From NCBI RefSeq assembly GCF_900155885.1, contig NZ_FTMB01000015.1, forward strand, positions 16,864 to 80,863: 64,000 nt of DNA, in the 5' to 3' direction. Shown here one piece after another: positions 16,867 to 25,240 of the stretch. Each line of letters opens with the position of its first letter. Position 1 is the stretch's first letter. This stretch comes from Rhizobium sp. RU20A (GTDB taxonomy: Bacteria > Pseudomonadota > Alphaproteobacteria > Rhizobiales > Rhizobiaceae). Below the pieces are notes generated by a model, which saw nothing but the letters and a program-made list of their open reading frames with translations, made no database searches and was not told the DNA's origin. The position numbers and the translations under genes were made by a program.

Positions 16867-19322
16867 TCGGCCTTCTCCCATCCGCAGAATTTCGCCAACC
16901 AGTTTTCGGGTTCGTCTCCGTACTGTTCGCGAAGTGCGGCGCACTCCTCGATCGTCTCCTTGCGCCCTGAAAGCACCTTCACGAGATCCGGCATTGTCGA
17001 CAGATCGAGGCGCGCGATGACAGAGTCATTGCCGTGCTTGATCAGGAAGGTTCTCTTTTCGGGAGGCGTGTTCTTGATGAACTTGAATTCCTTCACCGTC
17101 AGGCCGAAGCGCTTGATGTAGCTCTCTTCGTCAGCCCGTGGGTTCGGGAAGTGGATGTTGGTGGCCGACTGCTCAATGAGCGTATGCGAGGCTTTAGATT
17201 TGGTGATGTCAGCGGCCGATTGCGTACCAAAGCCCACAATGCCATTGAGCTTGCGGATCGTCTTCATCTTATCGACGATGAAAGCGCTGAACGTGTCGTC
17301 CATCAGCAGCTGCCAGCCTTCATCCATGAAGAACATGACGGGGTTGCCGTCCAGCAGCTCGTCCAAGCGATGGTAAAGGTACATCAGCGCAGGGGTTCTT
17401 AGCTCCTCGTTTCCGAGGATGTTGGTCATATCGAAGCCAAAGACGCTGTGACCCGAGAAGGACAGGACGTCATGGGGCGCGTTAAACAGCCAGGCTTTCT
17501 CGCCTTCGATCCAAGGGCGAAGCCGCGAATATAGATCGTTGGCATCGGCTTTAGACCGGCCCATCAAGAGGCCGGCAAGATTGGGGAGGCTCCGCTGAGC
17601 TGCCGGCTCCTGCATGATCCGGACGATCGCCTTTTCCAAGGTGTCCTCGTCCTCTTGTGTGAAGTCGGTGCGACGTTCACCGCTCAGCATGGCCTTGAGC
17701 AGGCGAACCAGAAACTCCCGGTTCTCGCCGGTGTTTTCTAGTTGCAGCGGGTTAAAGCCCGTGGGAGTTCCCGGAGACAGAACCTCATAGGCTCCGCCAA
17801 TCGCCCTTACAAAGATCTCAGCCCCCCGGTCCTTGTCGAAGAACACGGCTCGAGGCGTGGGTGAAACCCGCATCGCTTGCGCCAGCAGGAAGGTCAGACC
17901 CACGGTCTTGCCGGATCCTGTCGGACCAGTCACCGTGAAATGGCCGATATCCCGACGATGGAAGTTGAACCAGTAGGGGGTTTGCGAGGTCGTTTCCAGA
18001 ATGGTGATCGGCAGGCCCCAATGGGTGCGATCCGCTTGTCCGGTCGCGAAATTATGCATCGAGGAGAGGCCCGAAAAGTTGGCGCTCGACAGCATGGCGA
18101 TGCGGGATATGTAAGAGCGGTTGCCCGGCAACTGCCCCCAGAACGCGGCTTCCAGATTCAAATCTTCCCGGAGCCAGTTGATATTCATATCGGTGAGGCA
18201 CGCGCCAAGTTCAGAGACGCAGCGGCTCAGGCTTTCGAGATCCCTTGAAATGCACAGAAGCGAAAAATGATGGAAGCCGAATACAGCCTCCTGATTGAGG
18301 AGGCTGTTCAAAGCATAATCGATGTCGGATTCGACAGAGCTACCCGCTTCGTCGGAGGCCTTGATTTGTCGTTGAAGGCGGCTGATCCGCTCTTGTGCGA
18401 TCGGCTTGTCTGCAAGGGTGAAAGACTGTGTCAGGATGAACTCATGGTTCACCTGCAGCAACCCGTCCAACATGCCGGGACCAGTGAATGGAGGGTATTC
18501 CTTGATCGATAGAAGGGCGGCATAGCGGCTATCTTCTTCCACCGCCGCTTGTGCCTGCATCGTCCGCTTTGAAAAATGCAGCCGTGAAGTGCCGACGTAG
18601 TTGCGGATACCCATGCGCGGAAGCCGCATCTTTCGCGGCACACCGCAAGTCAGGATCGTGTTGAAGAACTCGCAGGGCTCAGAATACGGATCGCCCTTGC
18701 CCTCTTCTCCATCGATGTCCTTCTTCGCGGTATCGTCGGATTTCTTGCGATAAGTGATGCCAAGCGGCTTAGCGCCGTACTTGTGCAACTCCTTCACGAT
18801 GTTCCCAACCAACTCTTCGAGGTCCGTCACATCTTCACGGGTTGCTTGAGCCCTGGCCTCTTTGTTCGAGCGTTCAAATATCCGCTTCAGGGAGTCCCCG
18901 AGGCCCAGCGCCCCTTTCATGCCCGAACGCACGATCGTGAGGTAGATTTCGTTCGTGAACATCCGCTTCTTGCGGAGCTGGTCCATGTAGCGATCGTTAA
19001 GGATCTCGCAGAAGGATGAATCGAACGAACCGCCGATTTCGGTCTCGACTTCACGCCGGATTACGGTCGACCAAAGGGAATAGCGGCTTGAACCGAGGGC
19101 CCGGATCATCGTGTTCTGGACGACAGAACGCATGTTCAGCTCGGCCTGGTCCTCCGTCTGGAAGAACAGGCCATTGAGCTTGATGACGCTGATCAGGGTT
19201 CCATTCTCGAGCCCGATGACCGTGTCAGACACGTGCCGCATGTAGGGGATGTGAACGGACATAGGCCGCTCGTTGCCGGCGACCTTCCCAAACCCAAGCT
19301 CTTCCTTGACGACTTTCAGCAT
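16863..19322 (-). CDS. virB4: VirB4 T4SS ATPase
   Basis: 819 residues, normal for the family. The N-terminal CagE/TrbE/VirB domain is followed by the P-loop ATPase: Walker A GPTGSGKT (466-473) and Walker [13 protein letters not shown] (about 640-650). It powers pilus biogenesis and substrate transfer from the inner-membrane complex. It begins 3 bp after the virB3 stop and its TGA overlaps the next gene. Confidence 0.96.
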   Translation of the reverse strand: MLKVVKEELGFGKVAGNERPMSVHIPYMRHVSDTVIGLENGTLISVIKLNGLFFQTEDQAELNMRSVVQNTMIRALGSSRYSLWSTVIRREVETEIGGSFDSSFCEILNDRYMDQLRKKRMFTNEIYLTIVRSGMKGALGLGDSLKRIFERSNKEARAQATREDVTDLEELVGNIVKELHKYGAKPLGITYRKKSDDTAKKDIDGEEGKGDPYSEPCEFFNTILTCGVPRKMRLPRMGIRNYVGTSRLHFSKRTMQAQAAVEEDSRYAALLSIKEYPPFTGPGMLDGLLQVNHEFILTQSFTLADKPIAQERISRLQRQIKASDEAGSSVESDIDYALNSLLNQEAVFGFHHFSLLCISRDLESLSRCVSELGACLTDMNINWLREDLNLEAAFWGQLPGNRSYISRIAMLSSANFSGLSSMHNFATGQADRTHWGLPITILETTSQTPYWFNFHRRDIGHFTVTGPTGSGKTVGLTFLLAQAMRVSPTPRAVFFDKDRGAEIFVRAIGGAYEVLSPGTPTGFNPLQLENTGENREFLVRLLKAMLSGERRTDFTQEDEDTLEKAIVRIMQEPAAQRSLPNLAGLLMGRSKADANDLYSRLRPWIEGEKAWLFNAPHDVLSFSGHSVFGFDMTNILGNEELRTPALMYLYHRLDELLDGNPVMFFMDEGWQLLMDDTFSAFIVDKMKTIRKLNGIVGFGTQSAADITKSKASHTLIEQSATNIHFPNPRADEESYIKRFGLTVKEFKFIKNTPPEKRTFLIKHGNDSVIARLDLSTMPDLVKVLSGRKETIEECAALREQYGDEPENWLAKFCGWEKAE

Positions 19323-19325
19323 CTA

Positions 19326-19625
19326 CTATGGTCCGTATGAGTTGGTGCCCCAAAAGCGCTTGTTGGGCGTCCTTGGCGTCTTGCGGGATGTGACCTGCAG
19401 GACGTCGAGAATCTTGCTGTCCCAGGCACAAAGCGAGAAAAGGACAAGGTAGGCGGCTGGCGCGATCAGCAGTGCCGCCAGATGGTTCGTCACCAGCCAC
19501 CCAATGATGGTCACGCCGATGATCAGGACGACCGCCATGTAGGGCACGCCCCATAGCGTCGGAGAACGGGTCAAGCCGATCACCAACGGCGTCAAAGCTG
19601 GCTTCTCGTCCTGAAAATCGCTCAT
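19326..19625 (-). CDS. virB3: VirB3 inner-membrane protein
   Basis: 99 residues with two adjacent transmembrane helices (about 27-45 and 48-66) and the family start pattern (PLVIGLTRSPTLWGVPY). It works with VirB4 in pilin handling. Start codon overlaps the virB2 stop. Confidence 0.93.
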   Translation of the reverse strand: MSDFQDEKPALTPLVIGLTRSPTLWGVPYMAVVLIIGVTIIGWLVTNHLAALLIAPAAYLVLFSLCAWDSKILDVLQVTSRKTPRTPNKRFWGTNSYGP

Positions 19626-19972
19626 CAGCCGCCGCCTACCGACGAAATCATCTGGTCAACGATGGCAGGGGCGCCGAACACGAGACCGATGCCAATGACG
19701 ACGGCTCCAGCCGTGAACCACGAGAGCCTGCCGGCAAAGGCAAGGAAGCCGAGGCCAATCACGGCGATGATTGCCATCAGACGTCCGAAGGGGCCGGTGA
19801 TGAAGTCAACGATCATCTGCACGGCTGTCTGAAGGGGGGCGAATGCACCGCCGCCGCCACCGCTTGCCTGTGCAAGCGCTTGATCAGCACCTGCAACTTG
19901 CAGGGCTGCCACCAAGCCAATGACGGCTACTGCCTTCAATGCCCCGGAATGCCGGGAAACGACATGTCTCAT
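19625..19972 (-). CDS. virB2: VirB2 major pilin precursor
   Basis: 115 residues: a long signal peptide ending ALAQA, then a mature pilin of about 80 residues with two hydrophobic helices separated by a short polar loop (FLAFAGRLSWFTAG), the hallmark of VirB2/TraA pilins. AAGGAGAG precedes the ATG. It begins 10 bp after the virB1-like gene. Confidence 0.93.
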   Translation of the reverse strand: MRHVVSRHSGALKAVAVIGLVAALQVAGADQALAQASGGGGGAFAPLQTAVQMIVDFITGPFGRLMAIIAVIGLGFLAFAGRLSWFTAGAVVIGIGLVFGAPAIVDQMISSVGGG

Positions 19973-19982
19973 AGTTCTCTCC

Positions 19983-20957
19983 TTAAAAGTGCATCACGCC
20001 GCCGACGAATTTGCCGGTCTTCTCCACAGCGATGACTCCGGCATCGCTGGTGTTCTTTGCCGCCATGTCACGGACGATTCCGGCCGCCTTCCGTTTGCCC
20101 GTTGGCATCGGTAGGCCAAGCTGGAAATTCACGACCTTTGCGACATAGCCGACGGTTTCTGGGAACGGGGGGACGCCGCCATACTCGTAGATGCGCCCCT
20201 CGCCGCTGTTGTACGCAGCCGCAACGAGAAGCGGGTTCTGGAACTCATCGAGGAGGAAGCGCAGATACTTCACCCCGCCCTCGATGTTCTGGGCAGGGTC
20301 GCAGATATCCTGAACCCCGAAGCGAGCCGCGGTTGCCGGGATAAGCTGCATTGGTCCGCGTGCGCCTTTCGGTGAATTGCGGATCTCATCGAAGCGGCTT
20401 TCGGCCCAGGCAATCGCAACCGCGAAGCCCTCATCGACGCTGTATCGACGCGCGGTAGATGCAACCAGCGCTTTAATCTCGTCGGGTGACAGGGGCGACG
20501 GCCCGCACTCTTCAACGAGAGTTCCTGCCCCTAGATTTTCGGGGGTATCAATAGATGTAGTGTCTAGAGTTGGAGTTTGGACAGGATCAATGCGGCCTGT
20601 GGCGCGCGCTGAGACATCAAAATACGCGCTGACAGCCGCATCAATATGATGCCCTTTGGCACCCGCGTCGTTCGGCGCTGTTACGCCAAAATATTCGGCT
20701 CCGCCCTTCGTGACAACACCGTTTGCACCAAGGACGAATTCCTTCTCTGATGTCTCGCCACCGCTCCAGCGATCTTCGAAGTTTGTGACAAGAGATTCCT
20801 CTTTGATTGTCAAAGAACCGTTGTAATCGCTGGAATTACGCCCTGATGTGGCTAGGTCTTGTGACGCAGCTGCATTGGCAGCGAGCAGCACGGATAATGC
20901 TGCGCTAGTCAGGGTTCGCGGGCCTAGATACCCTGCACAGACAGTGTTTTTATCCAT
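19983..20957 (-). CDS. virB1: VirB1-like lytic transglycosylase, first gene of the T4SS operon
   Basis: 324 residues: a signal peptide (about 1-32), an unrecognised 120-residue N-terminal part, and an SLT domain at about 165-290 with catalytic Glu in AIAWAESRFDE plus GPMQLIPATA and AAYNSGEGR. It opens the murein layer for T4SS assembly. This is the first gene of the minus-strand operon ending at virD4. The 159-bp divergent region up to 21117 should hold promoters for both directions; I could not pick a convincing -35/-10. Confidence 0.92.
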   Translation of the reverse strand: MDKNTVCAGYLGPRTLTSAALSVLLAANAAASQDLATSGRNSSDYNGSLTIKEESLVTNFEDRWSGGETSEKEFVLGANGVVTKGGAEYFGVTAPNDAGAKGHHIDAAVSAYFDVSARATGRIDPVQTPTLDTTSIDTPENLGAGTLVEECGPSPLSPDEIKALVASTARRYSVDEGFAVAIAWAESRFDEIRNSPKGARGPMQLIPATAARFGVQDICDPAQNIEGGVKYLRFLLDEFQNPLLVAAAYNSGEGRIYEYGGVPPFPETVGYVAKVVNFQLGLPMPTGKRKAAGIVRDMAAKNTSDAGVIAVEKTGKFVGGVMHF

Positions 20958-21116
20958 CGCACCCGCCCGTCAAACGGTGTTGTGATCGCCACGAAAACCG
21001 ACTAGAGTTAATTCACGCATGATACCGATTTGATGCACTCTTACAAGTTTTCTGATCGGTGTTAAACCCTATTTTGCAGGGTCAACAATCGGACTCAGGG
21101 TGGTTAGGGCTAGATT

Positions 21117-21725
21117 ATGAAACAGGCCATCATTCCCGCGCTTCTAAGTTGCGCATTGGCAACACAAGCGCTTGCCGCTCCTGCGGTGAGCAAGGACTAC
21201 ATCAGGTCGCTGGCGGCGCCGGGCAAGACGGTTCTTGTCGTCGAGTATTACGACGGGACCGGGAAAGTCGCTGACCGCAAAGGTTACGCCACGGCCAATG
21301 GCTTCAAAGCTATCTCGGCGACTGAGTTTCGCGTCGACGAATCGACAACGTTGCATCTGTATGGCGTTCAGCCTTGCAGCGGCGATCTGGTCAATCGCGC
21401 CGAGGACTATTCCGGGACTTGCGAGGAGTTTGGCACGCAGCAGCTGCAAACGATGCTGCAAAGCCCCAAGGTCCTGTTCTGCAGGGCCTTCATCAGTGAG
21501 CAGACTGCCCCCGTTCAGGATGTCACTTGCTACGGCTACTACAACTATCCTGGAGCAATGGACACGGTTGATAATCTTGAGGAGCAGCTTCTGTCGTTGG
21601 GAGCGGTTCGTCTCACGAAGAAGACCGATGGCTCATTCGAACGTCCGGATCTCGCGGAAGCTCAGGAGATCGGGCAGAAGGGCTCCTTCGGGATGTGGGC
21701 CGATCCTCGGGTGAAGGCGCAATGA
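21117..21725 (+). CDS. Secreted nuclease-fold (SNase-like) protein 1, probably not catalytic
   Basis: 202 residues with a signal peptide (about 1-20, LALAA/QALAA region). A stretch FRVDESTTLHLYGVQPC occupies the place of the staphylococcal-nuclease motif, but the key Arg, Asp and Glu are absent. Two later Cys pairs (CEEFG..., LFCRAF..., VTCYGY) suggest disulfides in the periplasm. First of three tandem relatives, divergent from the virB operon. Function unknown; periplasmic T4SS accessory or exclusion role is inference. Confidence 0.75.
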   Translation: MKQAIIPALLSCALATQALAAPAVSKDYIRSLAAPGKTVLVVEYYDGTGKVADRKGYATANGFKAISATEFRVDESTTLHLYGVQPCSGDLVNRAEDYSGTCEEFGTQQLQTMLQSPKVLFCRAFISEQTAPVQDVTCYGYYNYPGAMDTVDNLEEQLLSLGAVRLTKKTDGSFERPDLAEAQEIGQKGSFGMWADPRVKAQ

Positions 21726-22258
21726 GACTTGCTGCTGGACTCGTCGCGGCTCTGCTGCCGTTTGCGGCCAATGCCGCACCTGAAGGGTACTTCGATCTTA
21801 CTGCAGGCATCACCTTGGAAACGGGGGACACCTGGATCTCTGACGGAGAGCGGTTTCGTCTCTATGGCATACAGTCTTGCTTGCGCGGCACTGCCTACAC
21901 GGATGGTCAGGGCAATAGACAAGACTGCGGTGAGGCATCGCTTGCGATGTTGGCGGCCTATATCAAGGATACCAAACCGATATGTGCGCCCGTGGCGAAG
22001 CTTAATGGCATTTCATATGTCGTTTGTTACGCCACGGTTGGCAGTCAACGTCTCGACCTCGCGCAGGTCATGGTGACGAGCGGCTATGCATTCGCCGCCT
22101 TGAAGACAGACGGTCTCCCTTATCATGCCCCGTACGCAATAGCCGAGCAGCTCGCTCAGCAAAAGAAGGCCGGCCTTTGGCAATTCTCCGACGTTCAGCA
22201 TCCTTCTATCCTGCTTAGTCGTGAGGCGAACCAGCGATCGAGGAGCGCCCAGCCATGA
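21722..22258 (+). CDS. Secreted SNase-like protein 2, probably not catalytic
   Basis: 178 residues: a signal peptide (MRLAAGLVAALLPFAANA) then ERFRLYGIQSC, which keeps the Arg of the nuclease motif (RLxGI) but has Gln and Leu where nucleases carry Asp and Glu. Cys residues recur at positions similar to protein 1. ATG 21722 overlaps the preceding stop (ATGA), and its own stop overlaps the next ATG, so the three are translationally coupled. Confidence 0.75.
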   Translation: MRLAAGLVAALLPFAANAAPEGYFDLTAGITLETGDTWISDGERFRLYGIQSCLRGTAYTDGQGNRQDCGEASLAMLAAYIKDTKPICAPVAKLNGISYVVCYATVGSQRLDLAQVMVTSGYAFAALKTDGLPYHAPYAIAEQLAQQKKAGLWQFSDVQHPSILLSREANQRSRSAQP

Positions 22259-22959
22259 GAAGCCCCCTTATCATTGCTATCGCCGCAAGTTCTTTGGCTC
22301 TGCCGGCGTTCGCAGCCGATCCTATCTATCAGAACTGGCACGCCCTACGCGGTCAGGCTGCGCCTCCCGTTGCTGCTGCTGTTCGGTTGCCGACATTCAA
22401 AGGCCCTGTGACCGTTCTCGACGGCCGCACGCTGTGGTTCGGCACGCTTGGAAATGGCTATAAAGTAAGGTTGGCTGGCATCGACACCTGCGAGCTTCCC
22501 CAATGGGCTTTGAACCCAAAGTGGATCAACCGGGACAAGCAACAAGCTCCAACCCCTGTCCCTTGCGGTCCCTTCGCCAAGGCTTGGCTGAAGAGGACTG
22601 TCGGAAACAGGCCCACGACTTGCGTCGGTTTGGCCTACGCGAACGATGGCATACCCGTCGCACAATGCACGACTAACGGTGTGGATCTCGCCGCAGAAAT
22701 GCTGCGCGTCGGTTGGGCTCGTCTCGATTCCCCTTACATCAACGCCCAGTATTACGCCTATCAGACCAACGCTATGGCCGCCCGGTATGGGATGTGGGGG
22801 ACCTACGTCTTGGACATGAACGAATGGCGCCGCAAAGCCGTCGACAAGACGCTAGATCGGCATCCGATTGCCGACTTCAATCTACTGGCCGAGCGGAAAA
22901 GCGAGATCTCTCCTCCTTTTGCTGATGCGCGAAACAAGCCGAAGAGGACAGACCGATAG
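22255..22959 (+). CDS. Secreted SNase-like protein 3 (closest to true thermonucleases)
   Basis: 234 residues with a signal peptide (ending AFAA). It has VTVLDGRTL and YKVRLAGIDTCELP, matching the SNase motifs VxDGDT and RLxxVDxPE: the Arg, Asp, Thr and Glu positions are kept, but the second Asp of DGDT is Arg, and the second catalytic Arg expected before GLAY is missing (TCVGLAY). Activity is therefore doubtful. A C-terminal charged tail of ~35 residues follows. Confidence 0.78.
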   Translation: MRSPLIIAIAASSLALPAFAADPIYQNWHALRGQAAPPVAAAVRLPTFKGPVTVLDGRTLWFGTLGNGYKVRLAGIDTCELPQWALNPKWINRDKQQAPTPVPCGPFAKAWLKRTVGNRPTTCVGLAYANDGIPVAQCTTNGVDLAAEMLRVGWARLDSPYINAQYYAYQTNAMAARYGMWGTYVLDMNEWRRKAVDKTLDRHPIADFNLLAERKSEISPPFADARNKPKRTDR

Positions 22960-23364
22960 TTGCCAGACCTCGCACATATTGCGACCTCTCTTCCAAAGGA
23001 TTCCTTGGCTGGCTTGCTGCTTGCCATCTCCCTCTCCATCGCCCTGATTATTCCCGCGCAAAAACTCTGGTGGATCCACGCGCCGCTCGCGATCTCCCTT
23101 CTCATTCTGTCGCTGGCCTTCCACGACAAGCGCCATTTGTCGTTCGACGGCTACCTGGTCGGGCTCTTCGCCTTCGCCGCCATTTCTCGGGATATCCCCA
23201 ACCAGCCACTGCTCTATCGCATCGGTATTTCCTGGTTTGCGTGCTTCGCCTTGATCTCGGCCGTCATCTACGCTGCAGGCGAACGCATCCAACACAGGAC
23301 TCCGCTCGCAAGACTTTTTTCCGAGCCGGCAATTTCAGCAGCATTGATCAAGAGGGACACCTGA
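22960..23364 (+). CDS. Polytopic membrane protein, unknown
   Basis: 134 residues, apparently starting at TTG directly after the stop of the preceding gene; no internal Met offers a better start. Four hydrophobic segments (about 14-32, 38-54, 64-76, 87-107) predict an integral inner-membrane protein. Part of the six-gene operon divergent from virB. Confidence 0.65.
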   Translation: MPDLAHIATSLPKDSLAGLLLAISLSIALIIPAQKLWWIHAPLAISLLILSLAFHDKRHLSFDGYLVGLFAFAAISRDIPNQPLLYRIGISWFACFALISAVIYAAGERIQHRTPLARLFSEPAISAALIKRDT

Positions 23365-23365
23365 T

Positions 23366-23953
23366 ATGAAACCAGTGATTTTTGCCGTAGCCGGTCTCGC
23401 GGCTCTTGCCATGTCTCAAGCATCTGCCAAGGCCGAGGATGCCTCATGGGGTTGCCAGATTCTCTTGTGCGCAGCCTCACAAAGCCCGTCCTGGCATGGC
23501 GTCCCCTACTGCGTTCCCCCGATGAAAAGGCTCATATCAGCTATGGCGAAGTCCGGCTTCTCCTGGCCGATCTGCCATGAAGCAAAAGCCGGAAAACCCG
23601 GCTTCGAACCTTACGAGGAATGCCCTGCCGGCATGATCGCCGTTTCCTCCCGCACCGATGGGGATCGGTCGTTCTTGGGCCGAGACGACAAGGATCAGTG
23701 CACGAAGACCGTCAACCAGTGCAGCAACCGTGCCGCCTTCCGCACTCAATTTGGTGACAAGCGCGAAAACGAGCGCAAGGGTGTTACGATCCGGCAGATC
23801 AACCAGAACAACGACAATGATGTTTTCAACCGAGACAATGGCTGCATGGTGCAGATCACTCAGCCCCGCCCTCGCCGCGCCGATCCTTATTATTTCGACA
23901 TTCCGAACGATAAGGGCGTCAAGCAGCGTGCTTGGTTCAACCTGAATGACTGA
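23366..23953 (+). CDS. Cys-rich secreted protein of the T4SS-adjacent operon
   Basis: 195 residues: a signal peptide (about 1-24, ending AKA) and a mature domain with eight Cys (WGCQILLCAAS, VPYCVPP, WPICHEA, EECPAG, DQCTK, NQCSN, NGCMVQ), which suggests four disulfides in the periplasm. I recall similar proteins near rhizobial T4SS loci but know no function. It starts 1 bp after the previous stop. Confidence 0.7.
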   Translation: MKPVIFAVAGLAALAMSQASAKAEDASWGCQILLCAASQSPSWHGVPYCVPPMKRLISAMAKSGFSWPICHEAKAGKPGFEPYEECPAGMIAVSSRTDGDRSFLGRDDKDQCTKTVNQCSNRAAFRTQFGDKRENERKGVTIRQINQNNDNDVFNRDNGCMVQITQPRPRRADPYYFDIPNDKGVKQRAWFNLND

Positions 23954-23962
23954 GTGGATGAC

Positions 23963-24385
23963 ATGAACAGCAACATTCTCATCGTAGCAGCAGCCGGTAT
24001 CGGCATTCTCGCCGGTGCAGGAGGCACCTATCTTATCATGCCGGAGCCGGAGCCAGTTGTTCGGGCCCCTACTGATGCAGAGATCGCGGCCCTTATCGCA
24101 GCCAATCCCTCCCTAATTCCCGAGCCTCCGGCTCCTGTGCTTGAGATACCGACAGAAGAGGAAGCCCTAGCCGCATACCGCAAGGCTTATGCCCGCAACC
24201 CTCTGAGGACCGGCCGCGGTGAAGCCGATGTAACCCTTGCCTTGGGAGAGTGTGACGAGAACGCCAGCGGTCCAGGCGTATCATGCGTTGCGGCCATCAA
24301 GAGGAATCCAAACGCAGCTCCTCTCGCCCGTGTCATTGGATTTGCCAAGTCTGCATCCGGCGAGTGGGTTGCCACCAACTACTGA
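23963..24385 (+). CDS. Membrane-anchored periplasmic protein, unknown
   Basis: 140 residues: an N-terminal transmembrane anchor (ILIVAAAGIGILAGAGGTYLI), a Pro/Glu-rich spacer (about 28-72) and a compact C-terminal domain with one Cys pair (GECDENASGPGVSC). ATG 23963 is chosen over the GTG at 23954. Last gene of the divergent operon; its 3' end overlaps the 3' end of the next, convergent gene by seven bases. Confidence 0.7.
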   Translation: MNSNILIVAAAGIGILAGAGGTYLIMPEPEPVVRAPTDAEIAALIAANPSLIPEPPAPVLEIPTEEEALAAYRKAYARNPLRTGRGEADVTLALGECDENASGPGVSCVAAIKRNPNAAPLARVIGFAKSASGEWVATNY

Positions 24386-24690
24386 TTACGGCCAGATGCC
24401 CGTTGCTCGTCAATGCCCCGGCAGTGAGATGGAGCCTGACAGAAGAAGTTCCATTCCTCAGGGTCTAGGCTTCCCTTGGAGGCAATCAGATACCCTGCCA
24501 CGTACAGCAGCTTCTGATCTCTCTCACCTGGATCTGACGGCGCGTGCCTGATGATATCCATACGTGCCTTCGCTTCTTGATCCATGTCAGCGTTGCCCTC
24601 GCCGTTGATGGCCGCCAGGTAGGCGGTTCGGTGACGTTCGACCTTCACGGACAATGGCTCGTTGGGTTGCAGCTCAAGCTTTTCTGTCAT
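24379..24690 (-). CDS. Hypothetical protein
   Basis: 103 residues, soluble, no recognised domain. ATG 24690 preferred (MTEKLELQ; GGGAAAGATGACAG context) over an upstream Met at 24720. The sequence is acidic and helical with YVAGYLIASKGSLDPEEWNFF near the end. It converges on the T4SS-adjacent operon; no functional hint. Confidence 0.6.
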   Translation of the reverse strand: MTEKLELQPNEPLSVKVERHRTAYLAAINGEGNADMDQEAKARMDIIRHAPSDPGERDQKLLYVAGYLIASKGSLDPEEWNFFCQAPSHCRGIDEQRASGRNQ

Positions 24691-24746
24691 CTTTCCCTCT
24701 CCACAAGCGCAAGCGATCACTCCTTGACCTCCCGAAATCGAAGGGA

Positions 24747-24950
24747 GGGCAGGAGCCCCGCTCCTGCTCCCGAGCTCGTGCGGAACAGCTGGAGAGAGGG
24801 GGACAAGCGCTATACCGGAGGGGGATCACCCACCCGGAGGGCCGAGACGGATTTCAGGGAAATGCGGCCGGTGCTGCAGGCCGCAGGCCGAAGCATGGGG
24901 AGACCGGTTTAATGCTTGTGGGGGAGAGAGGGCAGAGCGCCTTTCCCCCC
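24747..24950 (+). repeat. Conserved ~200-bp intergenic element, inverted copy A
   Basis: Begins with 20 bases (24747-24766) identical to the reverse complement of 61580-61561 and remains alignable, with gaps, through GGGGAGACCG (24898-24907) and a GGGAGAG/GGGCAG stretch to about 24950. The start holds a CAGGAGC-CCC-GCTCCTG hairpin. Frames that read through it look spurious. The 24691-25176 interval has no other gene that I can support. Confidence 0.7.
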
Positions 24951-25176
24951 CTCAGTGCTTCGTGCCAAGTCGCATTTCGGCCGAAACCGATCATCGACGG
25001 TCGATTGGCGCAGCTTTGCCCCCTCAGCTCCGTCGCTCACGTTCGACATGGGAGCTCCCTGAATGTCTTCATTTGGATTGCTCATGGGGGGATGCCGTCC
25101 GGCGGTGGCGTTTAGCGCGTTGCGTTCTGCCGTTTTACGAATTTGAACCGAAGCTCGCTGGATGATCGCGAACCAC

Positions 25177-25190
25177 TTGATGCTTATCAA
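25177..25190 (+). promoter_or_regulatory. FNR/FixK-type box upstream of the metallohydrolase gene
   Basis: TTGATGCTTATCAA, a perfect TTGAT-N4-ATCAA. If centred at -41.5, transcription starts near 25225, 16 bp before the ATG at 25241. A TAGTGT -10-like hexamer lies at 25213-25218, exactly where a class II activated promoter needs it. Confidence 0.75.
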
Positions 25191-25240
25191 GCGGCAAGCG
25201 TTCTCTTGGGGTTAGTGTGCTGCCTGTGGAGGACAAGACA

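Noticed and set aside
24544..25190. Several frames of 90-150 codons on both strands around the repeated element
   Set aside because: They read through the inverted ~200-bp element and are Arg/Ser/Pro-rich; similar spurious frames arise at the other copy near 61.4 kb.
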